Shown here: one piece after another, positions 32,126 to 43,686 of the stretch
Layout: the number at the start of each line of letters is the position of its first letter
Numbering within the stretch: position 1 is the stretch's first letter
Assembly (NCBI RefSeq): GCF_021325795.1
Contig: NZ_JAHPZX010000001.1
Location: 992,001-1,056,000, forward strand
Source: Bordetella sp. LUAb4
GTDB taxonomy: Bacteria > Pseudomonadota > Gammaproteobacteria > Burkholderiales > Burkholderiaceae_B
Reading direction: 5' to 3'
Length of the DNA stretch: 64,000 nt
The notes under the pieces: model-generated
What the model was told of the DNA's origin: nothing
The model's input: only the letters and a program-made list of their open reading frames with translations
Databases searched by the model: none
Program-made: the position numbers and the translations under genes

Positions 32126-33904
32126 ATGACGATCACATCCACGGGCCTCGCCCTGACGTCCAGCTTTTCCGCCGTGCATGAGCCTTCCAATGAGGAACCA
32201 AGCCGTGTGAACGAACAAACCTGGCATGCCAACTGGCAAGGAATCATCGAATACTTTCAGCAAAACGGCTCGCCGCAGCTTGCGGATGCGCTGGCGCGCC
32301 GTCTCGCCGATCTGGGAAATTTTTTCAGCCCGTCCCTGCTGGCCATTCCCGGCCATGCGCAATCCCTGCTGCAAGCCCAGCAAAGCCTGGCCGACCTTCG
32401 CTACCGGGTCACGCACCCGGACACCCCCCTGGCCCGGAAGCAACGTGTCATCACCAAATTCTTGTCTCATCCCCCTAATTGCCGGCGCATGGATGCGGTC
32501 GCAACCAGTATGGGAATCGCGGCGGACCAGTTGGGGTGCGTCCAAGGCGGGTGGAACGACACCAAGGCCACACTCAAGGCAAGTATCGCGAGAGCCGTGG
32601 CGAAGGAATACGCCGACACGCTTATCCCCGTTCCCGACGCTGGACAAATCGGCCAGCAATCCGCGGTTCTGGACATACCAATCACCAACGACATCCTCAA
32701 CTCGCATGTACTCAGGGGCAGATACGGCTTGCGCGAGATTCATCAGCGACCGACCGGGCATGCGGACAAGAACGAACTGGCCCGCAAGGAACGGGAGAGC
32801 CTGGACGCGCTGGCGCGGCTGGATGTGCAGGCGGGGCAGATAGCGCCGGCACGAAGAGCGCAGGCGGCAATAGCCACGAAGCGGGCAAAGCAGGTGCGCA
32901 TGGCCTTGGACACGGCGTATGCGGAGACGGCCAGGGAGCTCGATAAGAAATTCACGCCAACCTATGTCGCGGGCACCCTGGCGAATGACGCCATGGAACA
33001 ATTCCACGAACGCATCGCCCAGCCAGCCGGCGCGCAGCCAGCGTCGCGCACGACACTCATGGCCGCGGCCAGAGCGACCAGCAGGCAGATGTTCGGCAAC
33101 GAGAACGTCTTGAGACCCACATCATTCTTGCAGGGACAGGCGGACATGCCGGAAGTCAGGACGAATATTTCGATGCTCAAATTCGACGTGCTGGCGTACA
33201 TGTACGCCGTGCATGATCTGCAGGGGCAGCTCAAAACACTGGGCACCGCTGATCCGGATGACGCCACCCCTTACCGCCTTGTGACGGACAGCAAAACCGT
33301 ATGGAAAGTACCGCGGGACAAGGACACGTCATGGTCCACGTTGAGGGAGGTTCCGGTGGAGCCAGCCACCTGGGCGGAGTTCTGCGCCGCCGCTCACGAT
33401 CTCTCCGACCCGTCCGTGAACTACCAGCACTTGATCGACGGACTGTTATTTCCCATATACGGCCAGGAGTACTTCAAGCGATGGGAGAGCCAAACCGAGG
33501 CCGACCTGATGGCGGGTCTCGAGCAAATGTCGTCCATTCATCGCGACGCCCAATCCCAGCGGCTGCAAGATTTGCCCGCCGCCTTTTTCGAACATCCGAG
33601 CACCGTTCTGTACCTCGCGGAAAAAATGCCTGTCGGCACGCTCCGGGAGAAACTGGACCTGTACTTCGGTCACCTGGGCAGCGGCCTGCAACGCGCCAAT
33701 GCCAAGGACTCGAAGAAGTTCCTGGCCGCGCTCAAGAAAATGGGCGAGCGCTTGCAAACCCAGGTTCTGCTCGACTTCTCCCCCAGGCATTTCGCTTCCG
33801 CGAACCTGACCGACATACTGCAATACTTGGGACCGCTTGCACCCGATTATGCCGCCCGCCATAAGAACGAGATCGACGCGCTGAGACGGTCCGCCCGCGA
33901 CTGA
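32126..33904 (+). CDS. Unknown two-domain effector-like protein
   Basis: A 592-residue, largely helical protein. Residues about 30-445 are paralogous to the whole protein at 35497: TWHANWQGIIEYFQ / TWSDKWPAIGDYFA, NVLRPTSFLQ / GVLRPESFLL, KFDVLAYMYAVHDLQG / QFDLLAYMHGKGDMQG, and AHDLSDPSVNYQHLIDGLL / KHDLSDKSIPYKSLIDNLL. Residues about 460-592 match the C-terminal domain of the protein at 31206. It is thus a fusion of two modules that also occur separately nearby. No enzyme motif, signal peptide or membrane segment is recognised. The ATG at 32126 lacks a strong ribosome site, suggesting coupling to the upstream gene. A type III effector role is inferred from context. Confidence 0.68.
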   Translation: MTITSTGLALTSSFSAVHEPSNEEPSRVNEQTWHANWQGIIEYFQQNGSPQLADALARRLADLGNFFSPSLLAIPGHAQSLLQAQQSLADLRYRVTHPDTPLARKQRVITKFLSHPPNCRRMDAVATSMGIAADQLGCVQGGWNDTKATLKASIARAVAKEYADTLIPVPDAGQIGQQSAVLDIPITNDILNSHVLRGRYGLREIHQRPTGHADKNELARKERESLDALARLDVQAGQIAPARRAQAAIATKRAKQVRMALDTAYAETARELDKKFTPTYVAGTLANDAMEQFHERIAQPAGAQPASRTTLMAAARATSRQMFGNENVLRPTSFLQGQADMPEVRTNISMLKFDVLAYMYAVHDLQGQLKTLGTADPDDATPYRLVTDSKTVWKVPRDKDTSWSTLREVPVEPATWAEFCAAAHDLSDPSVNYQHLIDGLLFPIYGQEYFKRWESQTEADLMAGLEQMSSIHRDAQSQRLQDLPAAFFEHPSTVLYLAEKMPVGTLREKLDLYFGHLGSGLQRANAKDSKKFLAALKKMGERLQTQVLLDFSPRHFASANLTDILQYLGPLAPDYAARHKNEIDALRRSARD

Positions 33905-33974
33905 AGCGGGGGCGGCCTTCCAGGGAGCCAAGGACGACGCCGCCGCGCCCCCGCGCCCGAGGCATAATCACGCC

Positions 33975-35281
<1,307 letters not shown>

Positions 35282-35282
<1 letters not shown>

Positions 35283-35309
35283 AGCACCCGCCCGTTCCGT
35301 CGGGTGCTT
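35282..35309 (+). terminator. Hairpin after mutY
   Basis: AAGCACCCG (35282-35290) pairs with CGGGTGCTT (35301-35309), a 9-bp stem with a 10-base loop starting at the last base of the mutY stop codon. No clear T run follows. It would separate mutY from the promoter motif that begins 30 bases later. Confidence 0.55.
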
Positions 35310-35338
35310 GGCAGGTGTCCGAGGTGCGCTGCCGCTTG

Positions 35339-35366
35339 GGAACCGTCTCAAGAGGCCGGCCACTCA
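35339..35366 (+). promoter_or_regulatory. HrpL-type promoter motif (hrp box)
   Basis: GGAACC (35339-35344), 15 bases, then CCACTCA (35360-35366): an exact match to the hrp box GGAACC-N15/16-CCACNNA recognised by ECF sigma factors that drive type III secretion genes in plant pathogens. It is intergenic, on the same strand, 130 bases before the effector-like gene at 35497. That a related sigma factor (such as Bordetella BtrS) uses this motif is inference. Confidence 0.65.
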
Positions 35367-35496
35367 ACCGCTGATCGAAGCGCGCAGCCGATCGAAGCCG
35401 CGCAGCCTCCTCAGGGCATGCCCACGGCGTCAAGGCACGCCCACGACTGGCACGAAGTCGGCGCCCTGCCCATATTTACTAATGGAACCTCGAACA

Positions 35497-36798
35497 ATGG
35501 TCGTTTACGGACCCACTCTCACGCCTCAATTTTTTGAGGTCTATGATCCCCCTCGCGAAGAAGGACCCTCTGCGCGGAACATGACGTGGAGCGACAAGTG
35601 GCCAGCCATCGGCGACTATTTTGCGCGCAAAGGCATGCGGGCCGCGGCGGACCGGCTGTCTACCTCGATACGCGATCTGCTGAGTCGCGGCGACCCTCCC
35701 GTCCGGGTTTCGTCCGGGGAGGAAGCGGCTTATCAGCACTGCCACCGGGACCTGGACCAGTTGATCGACCTGCTCGATCACCCGAACGGGCAGCCGCGCT
35801 GGAACCTGATAGTCGCCGAGCGCCTCTTTGCCGATATCGGCACAAGCAGGGATATGTACCATATCGCGACTTGTCTCAAGGATGCGGTAAACGCGCTTTC
35901 GTCTTTCAGCGACGGATGGACCGCTCACATGGCTGTGTCGAAGCAAAACACGATCAAGAACCTCGCGGCACCGCTGACAGATTCTCTGATAAGCGCACGC
36001 GACGTGACGACAGACGCTCATCGGGCGGGTCGCGCAGCGCAAATGGAGCATCTGAAGGGTCCCCTCACAAACCGCATCGTCAACGCGCTTGCGAAGGAAT
36101 TCGGTTTGCGCGGCAACAATCAACCTCTGGAATACGACACCGGCGAGGGCCCTGACGATTTTCAAACGACGTTGGATTATGTCAGTGCGCTGGCCCGCAC
36201 CCTGTTCAAGCCCTCCTCGGTGTCAGCCACCATGGCGGCCGAAGCCATGCAGCGTTACCTCTCCTACCGGGCCTCCACCGAGATCGCGGACATGACATCC
36301 GACGAGCTGACACAGTGGCAGCAGGACGCCGCCCGCAAGGTCAGCGAGGGAATATGCGGCCAGGAAGGCGTCTTGAGACCGGAATCCTTCCTGCTGAAGG
36401 CAAGCAAAAAAGTCGAGCTGGGCACAATGTCCTTCCCGGATAACGCCGCACTCCAGTTCGACTTGCTGGCGTATATGCACGGCAAAGGCGACATGCAAGG
36501 GCCGCCCATGGTGTTGGGCGCCGCCGGCCAGGATGCGGACGGACCTTACCGCATCGTCACGGATGGCACGATGGTATGGAAAGTCATGGTGGATGCGAAC
36601 GCGGAGATGTCATGGGCCGCCTTGAAAAGCGCAACGGTAAAACGGGCCACCCTGGCTGACTTCTGCGCCGTGAAACATGACCTGTCAGACAAATCCATCC
36701 CCTACAAAAGCCTGATCGACAACTTGCTGGCAAGGCAGGCCGAACTCGATCCCGACGCCAGCATGAATGACATTCCTGCCGCCTATTCCCAGCTTTAG
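35497..36798 (+). CDS. Unknown effector-like protein, paralogue of 32126 product
   Basis: A 433-residue protein that aligns end to end with residues about 30-445 of the protein at 32126, including a shared GW pair (DGWTAHM / GGWNDTK) near residue 141 and the C-terminal signatures GVLRPESFLL, FDLLAYMHGKGDMQG, PYRIVTDGTMVWKV and KHDLSDKSIPYKSLIDNLL. It lacks the extra C-terminal domain. Another ATG at 35482 would add five residues. No signal peptide, membrane helix or catalytic motif is recognised. Less biased codons (ATA, AGT, TTT) than the flanking core genes suggest transfer. A perfect hrp box stands upstream. Confidence 0.68.
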   Translation: MVVYGPTLTPQFFEVYDPPREEGPSARNMTWSDKWPAIGDYFARKGMRAAADRLSTSIRDLLSRGDPPVRVSSGEEAAYQHCHRDLDQLIDLLDHPNGQPRWNLIVAERLFADIGTSRDMYHIATCLKDAVNALSSFSDGWTAHMAVSKQNTIKNLAAPLTDSLISARDVTTDAHRAGRAAQMEHLKGPLTNRIVNALAKEFGLRGNNQPLEYDTGEGPDDFQTTLDYVSALARTLFKPSSVSATMAAEAMQRYLSYRASTEIADMTSDELTQWQQDAARKVSEGICGQEGVLRPESFLLKASKKVELGTMSFPDNAALQFDLLAYMHGKGDMQGPPMVLGAAGQDADGPYRIVTDGTMVWKVMVDANAEMSWAALKSATVKRATLADFCAVKHDLSDKSIPYKSLIDNLLARQAELDPDASMNDIPAAYSQL

Positions 36799-36826
36799 GA
36801 CCATCATCGAGGCCATCTTGCGGGCG

Positions 36827-36848
36827 CAGGCGCGGGGATCCGCGCCTG
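36827..36848. terminator. Hairpin between convergent genes
   Basis: CAGGCGCGG (36827-36835) pairs with CCGCGCCTG (36840-36848) around GGAT, a 9-bp perfect stem between the stop of the 35497 gene and the stop of mrdB. It can serve both strands; only two T follow on the plus strand. Confidence 0.5.
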
Positions 36849-36864
36849 TTCCACCCACGCGTAC

Positions 36865-38001
36865 TTACATCTTCGTCCCACGGTAGCGATTGATGCTCAT
36901 GAGCATCCCGCAGGCGATACCCACCGTGAGCAAGGCCGTGCCGCCATAGCTCATGAACGGCAAGGGCACGCCCACCACGGGCAGGATGCCGGTAACCATG
37001 CCGATGTTCACGAACACGTAGATGAAGAACATCATGGTCAAGGCGCCCGCCAGCAGGCGGCCGAACTGGGTGGTGGCGCGGGTGGCGATGGTCAACCCCC
37101 GCGCGATCAGCAGGCCATACAGCACCAGGATCATGACGCCGCCATACAGGCCGAATTCCTCCGCGTACACCGCGTAGATGAAGTCGGTGGTGCGTTCCGG
37201 AATGAAGTCCAGATGCGTCTGGGTGCCCTTCATATACCCCTTGCCGTACAAGCCACCGGAGCCGACGGCGATCATCGACTGGATGGTATGAAAGCCCTTG
37301 CCCAAGGGATCGGAACTGGGATTCAGCAGCGTGCAGATGCGGTGCTTCTGATAGTCGTGCAGAACCACCCAATCGACTTCGGGCTGGCATAGCTGATCCT
37401 CGTAGGACACCAGCGTACCGATACCGATGACCCCCGCCAGCATCACGGGGACCAGCAGCTTGAAGGACAGGCCCGCGAAATAGATGACGCAGAAGCCCGC
37501 GCCGAACACCAGCAGCGCCGTGCCCAGATCGGGCTGGCGCACGATCAGGCCGAACGGCACGACCAGCAAGGCGGCCGCCACCAGGAAGTCTCGGATGCGC
37601 ACCTGCCCTTCGTGGCGCTGGAAGTACCAGGCCAGCATCATGGGCAAGGCGATCTTCAGCATCTCCGACGGCTGGATGCGGGTAAAGCCGAGATTGAGCC
37701 AGCGGGTTGCGCCTTTGCTGGTTTCGCCGAACAGGTCCACGCCGATCAACAGGGCCACGCCCAGGATGTAGAACGGCAACGCCAGGCGCATCAACAAGGG
37801 CGGCGGCGTCAGCGCCACCGCCCACATGGCGACGAACGCGATGAGGAAATTGCGCGACTGGTCGGCGAAGCGCCAATCGGTACTGCCTACCGCGGAATGC
37901 ATCACGGTCAGCCCCAGCCCGGCGAACATCACCAGGATGAGCAGCAAGGGCCAATCGAACGCGGTAAAGATGCGCAACAGGATGAGGGCGATGCGTTTCA
38001 T
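36865..38001 (-). CDS. mrdB: RodA peptidoglycan glycosyltransferase
   Basis: SEDS-family polymerase that, with PBP2, builds the lateral cell wall. It has 378 residues with ten predicted helices, GATRWLNLGFTRIQPSEMLKI, RQPDLGTALLVFGAGF with the catalytic-type Asp, and FMSYGGTALL near the C-terminus. It starts in an ATGA overlap with mrdA (37998-38001). Last gene of mreBCD-mrdAB and convergent with the unknown gene at 35497. Confidence 0.96.
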   Translation of the reverse strand: MKRIALILLRIFTAFDWPLLLILVMFAGLGLTVMHSAVGSTDWRFADQSRNFLIAFVAMWAVALTPPPLLMRLALPFYILGVALLIGVDLFGETSKGATRWLNLGFTRIQPSEMLKIALPMMLAWYFQRHEGQVRIRDFLVAAALLVVPFGLIVRQPDLGTALLVFGAGFCVIYFAGLSFKLLVPVMLAGVIGIGTLVSYEDQLCQPEVDWVVLHDYQKHRICTLLNPSSDPLGKGFHTIQSMIAVGSGGLYGKGYMKGTQTHLDFIPERTTDFIYAVYAEEFGLYGGVMILVLYGLLIARGLTIATRATTQFGRLLAGALTMMFFIYVFVNIGMVTGILPVVGVPLPFMSYGGTALLTVGIACGMLMSINRYRGTKM

Positions 38002-40487
38002 TGACGTCCTTGTTGCGCGCCACCACCGGGCTGCGGGGCTAACCTGCTTGCCGGCACTTCACGCAGAGCGCCGGATGCAGGCGCGCTTCGACCCGCAGCA
38101 CCACTCGCACCCGTGCTCGCACCGGTCGTGCCGTGACCGCTGCCGCCGTTGCCATTGCTGGCCGGTGCCGGTCGCCCCTGCGAATCTACCGTTGCTTCCG
38201 GCGGACGCACCGCGCGCGGCCTTACACCGGGCGCCGTGTTCGCCGCTCCATTACCGCTGTTGCGTGTTCCGGGCACGCCAGGCGCGACGCCGACTGAAGA
38301 CATGCCGCCCGGCCGGCCCGGCACGGGCGCATTGGGCGCATCGGCAGGCACAGCCATATTGCGCGAAGGCGCCACTCGGCCGACCGATTCCGGCTGGCCG
38401 TCCGGACCAGGAGCCGGCCCGTCAGGACTCTGGCTACCGGCGCCGGCATTGCCGCCGCCGCTGCTCTTGGCGCCATTTTCACTACCGCCGTTATCTCGGT
38501 CGGCAGCCTCTTCGGCGTCGGCCAAGGCATCCGCCTTGCGTGCCACCGCGGCGGCGCGGCCGGCGACGGCGCTCAGGCCGGCGTGGTCGATGGCGGCGTT
38601 ATCGCTGGCGGCGACATTCGGCGTACGCGGCGGCTCCTGCCCATGATCCTTGAGCAACCAATAATCTTCCACCTTGCGCGCGATCGGCGCGGCGACACTG
38701 GCGCCCCACCCGGCGTTCTCGACGATCAACGCCACCGCGATGCGCGGATGCTCCACGGGCGCGAACCCCATGAACAGCGCGTGATCGCGCAGACGTTCGT
38801 CCACCGCGCTGGCGCGATAGCGCCCGCCGCGCAAACTGTAGACCTGCGCCGTGCCGGTCTTGCCGGCCGCCTGATAGGCCGCGCCACGAAAAGCTTGCCG
38901 CGCGGTCCCCACCTTCACCACATCGGCCATGGCGCCCTTGACCACGGCCAGATTCTCCTTGTGCAGGGGAATCTGGTAGTCCGGCGCATTAGGCGTGGGC
39001 TTGTACTTGCCCGTGCGCGGATCCTCGATGGCATGCACCAGATGCGGCTTGCGGTACAAGCCGTCATTGGACAAGGTGGCCGTGGCCTGCGCCAGTTGCA
39101 GCAGCGTGAAGGCGTTATAGCCCTGCCCCACCGCCACCGAAATCGTTTCGCCGGCGTACCAGCGCTGCTTGTCCTTGTCCTTGTACGCCTTGCGCTTCCA
39201 CTCCGTCGACGGCAGCACGCCGCGCTTCTCGCCTTCGAGATCGATGCCGGTGATCTGACCGAAACCGAACTGCTTGGTGAAGTCGTGCAAGGCGTTCACG
39301 CCCAGCTCCGGCCCCAGCGAAAAAAAGTAGGTGTCGGACGACACCACGATGGCCTTGTGCATATCGGTCGGACCATACGCGGCGCCGCCGGCGTTGCGGA
39401 ACTTCTGCCCACCGAACTCGAAATAGCCCGGGTCCGAAATACGATCGGTGGCGCGCCGCTTGCCCAGCTCCAGCGCTGCCATGGCCACGAAGGGCTTGTA
39501 GGTCGAACCGATGGGATAGGTGCCGTACAGCGGCCGGTTGATCAGCGGATGGTCGGGCGAGTCATTGAGCATGCGCCAGCTGTCGACGTCGATGCCATCG
39601 ACGAACAGATTGGGATCGAACGACGGTTGCGACACGAACGCCAGCACCTCGCCGGTATCCGGATCGATCGCCACCAGGGCACCGCGCTGGTTGCCGAAGG
39701 CTTCTTCCGCCACCTTCTGCAATCCCATGTCGATGGACAACTGGATGTCCGACCCCGGCACCGGATCGATGCGGCGCAGCGTGCGCATCGGCCGCCCACC
39801 GGCGGTGACTTCCACTTCTTCCAGTCCGGTACGGCCGTGCAGCTCGGCCTCCCAGGTTTTCTCCACGCCCTTCTTGCCGATGTTTTCCGTGCCGCGGTAG
39901 TTGCCCAACTGGCCCGCCGCGTCCAGTTCTTCCACATCGTTGTCCGCGATACGGCCGATATAGCCGACCACGTGCGCGGCCGACACCCCTTGCGGATACT
40001 CGCGCACCCAACGCGCGCGCAACTCGACGCCCGGGAACTGGAAAGCATGCGCCGCGAACCACGCGGCTTCGGTCTCGTTCAGATTGTTGCGCAGCACCAG
40101 GTTGGCGTAGCGGCTGGACTCCGCCACCTTGCGCTTGAAACGGCGCTGATCGGCCGGGCTGATGTACACCACCTGGGTCATCGCCTGGAACAACTTGTCC
40201 AGGTTGCCCGCATTGGCCGGTACCACTTCCAGGGTATAGGTGCGGTAGTTGCGGGCCAGCACCACGCCATTGCGGTCGAGGATGTCGCCGCGCCGCGGCG
40301 GAATCGGCACCACCGCGATACGGTTGCGGTCGGCGCGTTCCGACAGCCCTTCATACCGGTCCACCTGCAGCAGCCAGAAACGCCCGACCAGGGCGCCGAA
40401 GCAGATCAGCGCGAACAGGCCGCCCACCCAGGCCCGCAGCCTGAAGCGCTGTTTCTGCTGCAAGCCGGTTTTCTTGAATTCAAACAT
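37998..40487 (-). CDS. mrdA: Penicillin-binding protein 2 with long low-complexity tail
   Basis: Transpeptidase for cell elongation, partner of RodA. An N-terminal helix (about 18-40) and pedestal domain are followed by the transpeptidase with SxxK at Ser328 (GSTYKPF), SSD at 383-385 and KTG at 543-545. The conserved protein ends near residue 612; typical length is about 630-670. Here another 215 residues rich in Gly, Asn, Ala, Ser and Pro follow, which would lie in the periplasm and are probably disordered. The tail has no recognised motif such as SPOR or LysM. Its stop overlaps rodA. Confidence 0.95.
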   Translation of the reverse strand: MFEFKKTGLQQKQRFRLRAWVGGLFALICFGALVGRFWLLQVDRYEGLSERADRNRIAVVPIPPRRGDILDRNGVVLARNYRTYTLEVVPANAGNLDKLFQAMTQVVYISPADQRRFKRKVAESSRYANLVLRNNLNETEAAWFAAHAFQFPGVELRARWVREYPQGVSAAHVVGYIGRIADNDVEELDAAGQLGNYRGTENIGKKGVEKTWEAELHGRTGLEEVEVTAGGRPMRTLRRIDPVPGSDIQLSIDMGLQKVAEEAFGNQRGALVAIDPDTGEVLAFVSQPSFDPNLFVDGIDVDSWRMLNDSPDHPLINRPLYGTYPIGSTYKPFVAMAALELGKRRATDRISDPGYFEFGGQKFRNAGGAAYGPTDMHKAIVVSSDTYFFSLGPELGVNALHDFTKQFGFGQITGIDLEGEKRGVLPSTEWKRKAYKDKDKQRWYAGETISVAVGQGYNAFTLLQLAQATATLSNDGLYRKPHLVHAIEDPRTGKYKPTPNAPDYQIPLHKENLAVVKGAMADVVKVGTARQAFRGAAYQAAGKTGTAQVYSLRGGRYRASAVDERLRDHALFMGFAPVEHPRIAVALIVENAGWGASVAAPIARKVEDYWLLKDHGQEPPRTPNVAASDNAAIDHAGLSAVAGRAAAVARKADALADAEEAADRDNGGSENGAKSSGGGNAGAGSQSPDGPAPGPDGQPESVGRVAPSRNMAVPADAPNAPVPGRPGGMSSVGVAPGVPGTRNSGNGAANTAPGVRPRAVRPPEATVDSQGRPAPASNGNGGSGHGTTGASTGASGAAGRSAPASGALREVPASRLAPQPGGGAQQGRQ

Positions 40488-40505
40488 GGGGCGACACAGT
40501 TGCCG

Positions 40506-41114
40506 TCAGACCGACGCCGACTCGACGTCGTCGGCGCCGCGCGTGGGCAGATGCAGCACCCAGCCGACCAGTGGCCACGCCGCGGCCGTCAACGCCACGC
40601 CCACGGCCCAGCTCCAACCCGGCCACTTGCCGGCCATCCACGCGTGGAGCACGGTGGTCAGCAGATGCGCGCTGAAAAAAATCGGCAGCATGTGCATGGC
40701 CTGGCTCCACAGCTCGAAACGCTGCAGGCGGCGATGCAGAATGATGGCGCCATAGGCCACCAGGGTGTAGCGCAATGCCGCATCGCCCAACACGCTGGCG
40801 TCGTGCACGTCCATCAACAGGCCGAAGATGAAGGCGGTGACCATGCCGACGCGCCGGGGCTCATGCACGCACCAGAATGCGATGACCAGCATCAGCACGT
40901 CCGGCGCCTGCGGCCACAGCCGCCAGGGCAGCAGCGATGCCAGCCACACCAGGATCAGGGAACCCCATACGATGAAGCCATGCGCCGGCCGCACCAGGCG
41001 TTCGGGTTCGACCGAGCGGCGGTTGCGCACCAGGGATATGCGATCCGTGCTCGAAGCTTCAGTCTGCTTTGTCCGACTCACTGGGTTCGGCCTCCTTGCG
41101 GTTGGACTCGGCAC
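40506..41114 (-). CDS. mreD: MreD rod-shape-determining membrane protein
   Basis: Small integral membrane protein of the elongasome, about 202 residues, with five or six hydrophobic segments (FIVWGSLILVWLASLLPWRL; PDVLMLVIAFWCVHEPRRVG; FIFGLLMDVHDASVLGDAAL). The ATG at 41114 overlaps mreC by 56 bases. An in-frame GTG at 41081, which overlaps mreC by 23 bases, is an alternative and would remove a non-conserved leader. It sits between mreC and mrdA with short gaps. Confidence 0.9.
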   Translation of the reverse strand: MPSPTARRPNPVSRTKQTEASSTDRISLVRNRRSVEPERLVRPAHGFIVWGSLILVWLASLLPWRLWPQAPDVLMLVIAFWCVHEPRRVGMVTAFIFGLLMDVHDASVLGDAALRYTLVAYGAIILHRRLQRFELWSQAMHMLPIFFSAHLLTTVLHAWMAGKWPGWSWAVGVALTAAAWPLVGWVLHLPTRGADDVESASV

Positions 41115-41958
41115 GACTTACGTCCACCTGCAGAACCAGGAAATGGCGATAACGTTCAGGATGGGCCAGCGGCTCGCACAGCGCGCGCGCGAAGCCCGAC
41201 GCGGTGTCCCGCTCGACCGACTTCACCTTGGCCACGCGCAGCCCGGCCGGAAACAGGCCGCCGACGCCGCTGGTGACGAGTGTATCGCCTTCTTTGATGT
41301 CGGCATTGGCCGACAAGTAACGGACTTCCATGCTGCCCGGCGAGTTCGCGCCGAACGCAATCAAGCGCAAGCCATTGCGCGACAGCTCCACGGGGATCGA
41401 CACCTGCTCGTCCGTGACCAGCGCGGCTTCCGCCGTCATGGGCGTGACGCGCACGATCTGCCCGACCACGCCGCCTTCATCGATCACCGGCATGCCCGGG
41501 GCCAGGCCCTGGCTGCTGCCTTTGTTGAACACCAGTCGATGGCTGAATGAATTCGGTGGCTCATACAGGACTTCCACCGCCACCGTCTGCTGCGCCAGCC
41601 TGTCGGCCACACCCAGCAGCCGGCGCAACTGCGAATTTTCAGCGGCGAGCTGAGTCGCGTGGGTGGCTACCTGCGCCAGTTCGATGCGCTGGCGCTGCAG
41701 CGCTTCGTTTTCGCTGCGCACCAGGTTGGCGGCGTTGAACCACTCGTTGACCTGCTGCACGACGTCGCGCGGCAGCAGCACCACGCGCTGAAAGGGATAC
41801 AGCACCACCGATACGGCACGCCGCAGGGGTTCCATGACGTGCCACTGGGCGTCGCCCAGCAGCAAAGCCAGCGCGAGCACGACCAGGACCACCAGCCGAG
41901 CCTCGGCGGGCAGTCCTTGTCTGAATAGCCGCGGAGCGGTGCCGTGATGTTGGGGCAT
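41059..41958 (-). CDS. mreC: MreC rod-shape-determining protein
   Basis: Periplasmic scaffold of the elongation complex, 299 residues. One N-terminal membrane helix (LVVLVVLALALLLGD), a coiled coil (about 70-115, NEALQRQRIELAQVATHATQ) and the two-lobed beta domain with RLVFNKGSSQGLAPGMPVID and LVTSGVGGLFPAGLRVAKV. The acidic tail (ESNRKEAEPSESDKAD) overlaps the mreD start. It follows mreB by 81 bases. Confidence 0.95.
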   Translation of the reverse strand: MPQHHGTAPRLFRQGLPAEARLVVLVVLALALLLGDAQWHVMEPLRRAVSVVLYPFQRVVLLPRDVVQQVNEWFNAANLVRSENEALQRQRIELAQVATHATQLAAENSQLRRLLGVADRLAQQTVAVEVLYEPPNSFSHRLVFNKGSSQGLAPGMPVIDEGGVVGQIVRVTPMTAEAALVTDEQVSIPVELSRNGLRLIAFGANSPGSMEVRYLSANADIKEGDTLVTSGVGGLFPAGLRVAKVKSVERDTASGFARALCEPLAHPERYRHFLVLQVDVSRAESNRKEAEPSESDKAD

Positions 41959-42039
41959 GGATACTCACAGGCATGGAGCCCGGTTCCAGGCCGCCCCGCC
42001 GCTGCCACCCGGCAGGTAGCGTCGGAAAGGCGGGATAAA

Positions 42040-43110
<1,071 letters not shown>

Positions 43111-43192
43111 TTAGGTACGCGCTGCCACCGGGCGTTGGCCTGCATGGCGGGCCCGCCTAACGGGTGGAGCGATTAAACCGTGAATCATAACT

Positions 43193-43210
43193 TATAATTT
43201 CCCGGGAAAT
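43193..43210. promoter_or_regulatory. TATAAT and 14-bp palindrome between mreB and gatC
   Basis: On the plus strand a perfect TATAAT (43193-43198) runs directly into ATTTCCCGGGAAAT (43197-43210), a perfect 14-bp palindrome. It lies in the middle of the 294-base divergent interval, 110 bases from mreB and 168 from gatC. The overlap would let a bound repressor block the -10 element. No -35 close to consensus is visible for either direction. Confidence 0.5.
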
Positions 43211-43377
43211 AGGCGGCTTTTTCCGGCTATTCCTCGGTTTGTAACGGAAAGAGTGGCTTACAAGCGTGCTTGGCGGCCTTGCCGCCTGCCGTGAACGCCA
43301 TTGCGCCGCGCCCGGGGATAATTACCCTGTCGCGACGACCGCTTCCACCTGCCTGCCTCAACATTTATTACATCCCC

Positions 43378-43686
43378 ATGGCGCTGAACGAAAAAGACGT
43401 GGCCCGCATTGCCCGGCTGGCCCGCATCGAGCTCACCCCCGAACGCCTGACGCGTGCGCAGGACGAGCTCAACGGCATGCTGCACATCATCGAACGGCTG
43501 CAAGCCGTCGATACCACGGGTATCGAACCTTTGGCCCACCCGCTCTCGGCGCACGAAGACATCGTGCTGCGCCTGCGCGAGGATGCCGTGACGGAAGCCG
43601 GATCGCCCGAGCGCCGCGCGGAACTGCTGGCCAACGCCCCGGACGCGGCCGACGGCCTGTTCCTGGTTCCCAAGGTTCTGGAATGA
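43378..43686 (+). CDS. gatC: GatC subunit of Asp/Glu-tRNA amidotransferase
   Basis: Small assembly subunit (102 residues) of the enzyme that converts mischarged Glu-tRNA(Gln) and/or Asp-tRNA(Asn). It shows the family start [20 protein letters not shown] and the C-terminal [10 protein letters not shown] and [12 protein letters not shown] at 43378 gives this conserved start; the frame is open further upstream. Its stop overlaps the gatA start (ATGA). Confidence 0.96.
   Translation: MALNEKDVARIARLARIELTPERLTRAQDELNGMLHIIERLQAVDTTGIEPLAHPLSAHEDIVLRLREDAVTEAGSPERRAELLANAPDAADGLFLVPKVLE

Noticed and set aside
32126-33904. Identification as the known effector BteA
   Set aside because: I could not match recognisable BteA sequence. 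Only the inferred mode of secretion is similar, so no name is given.
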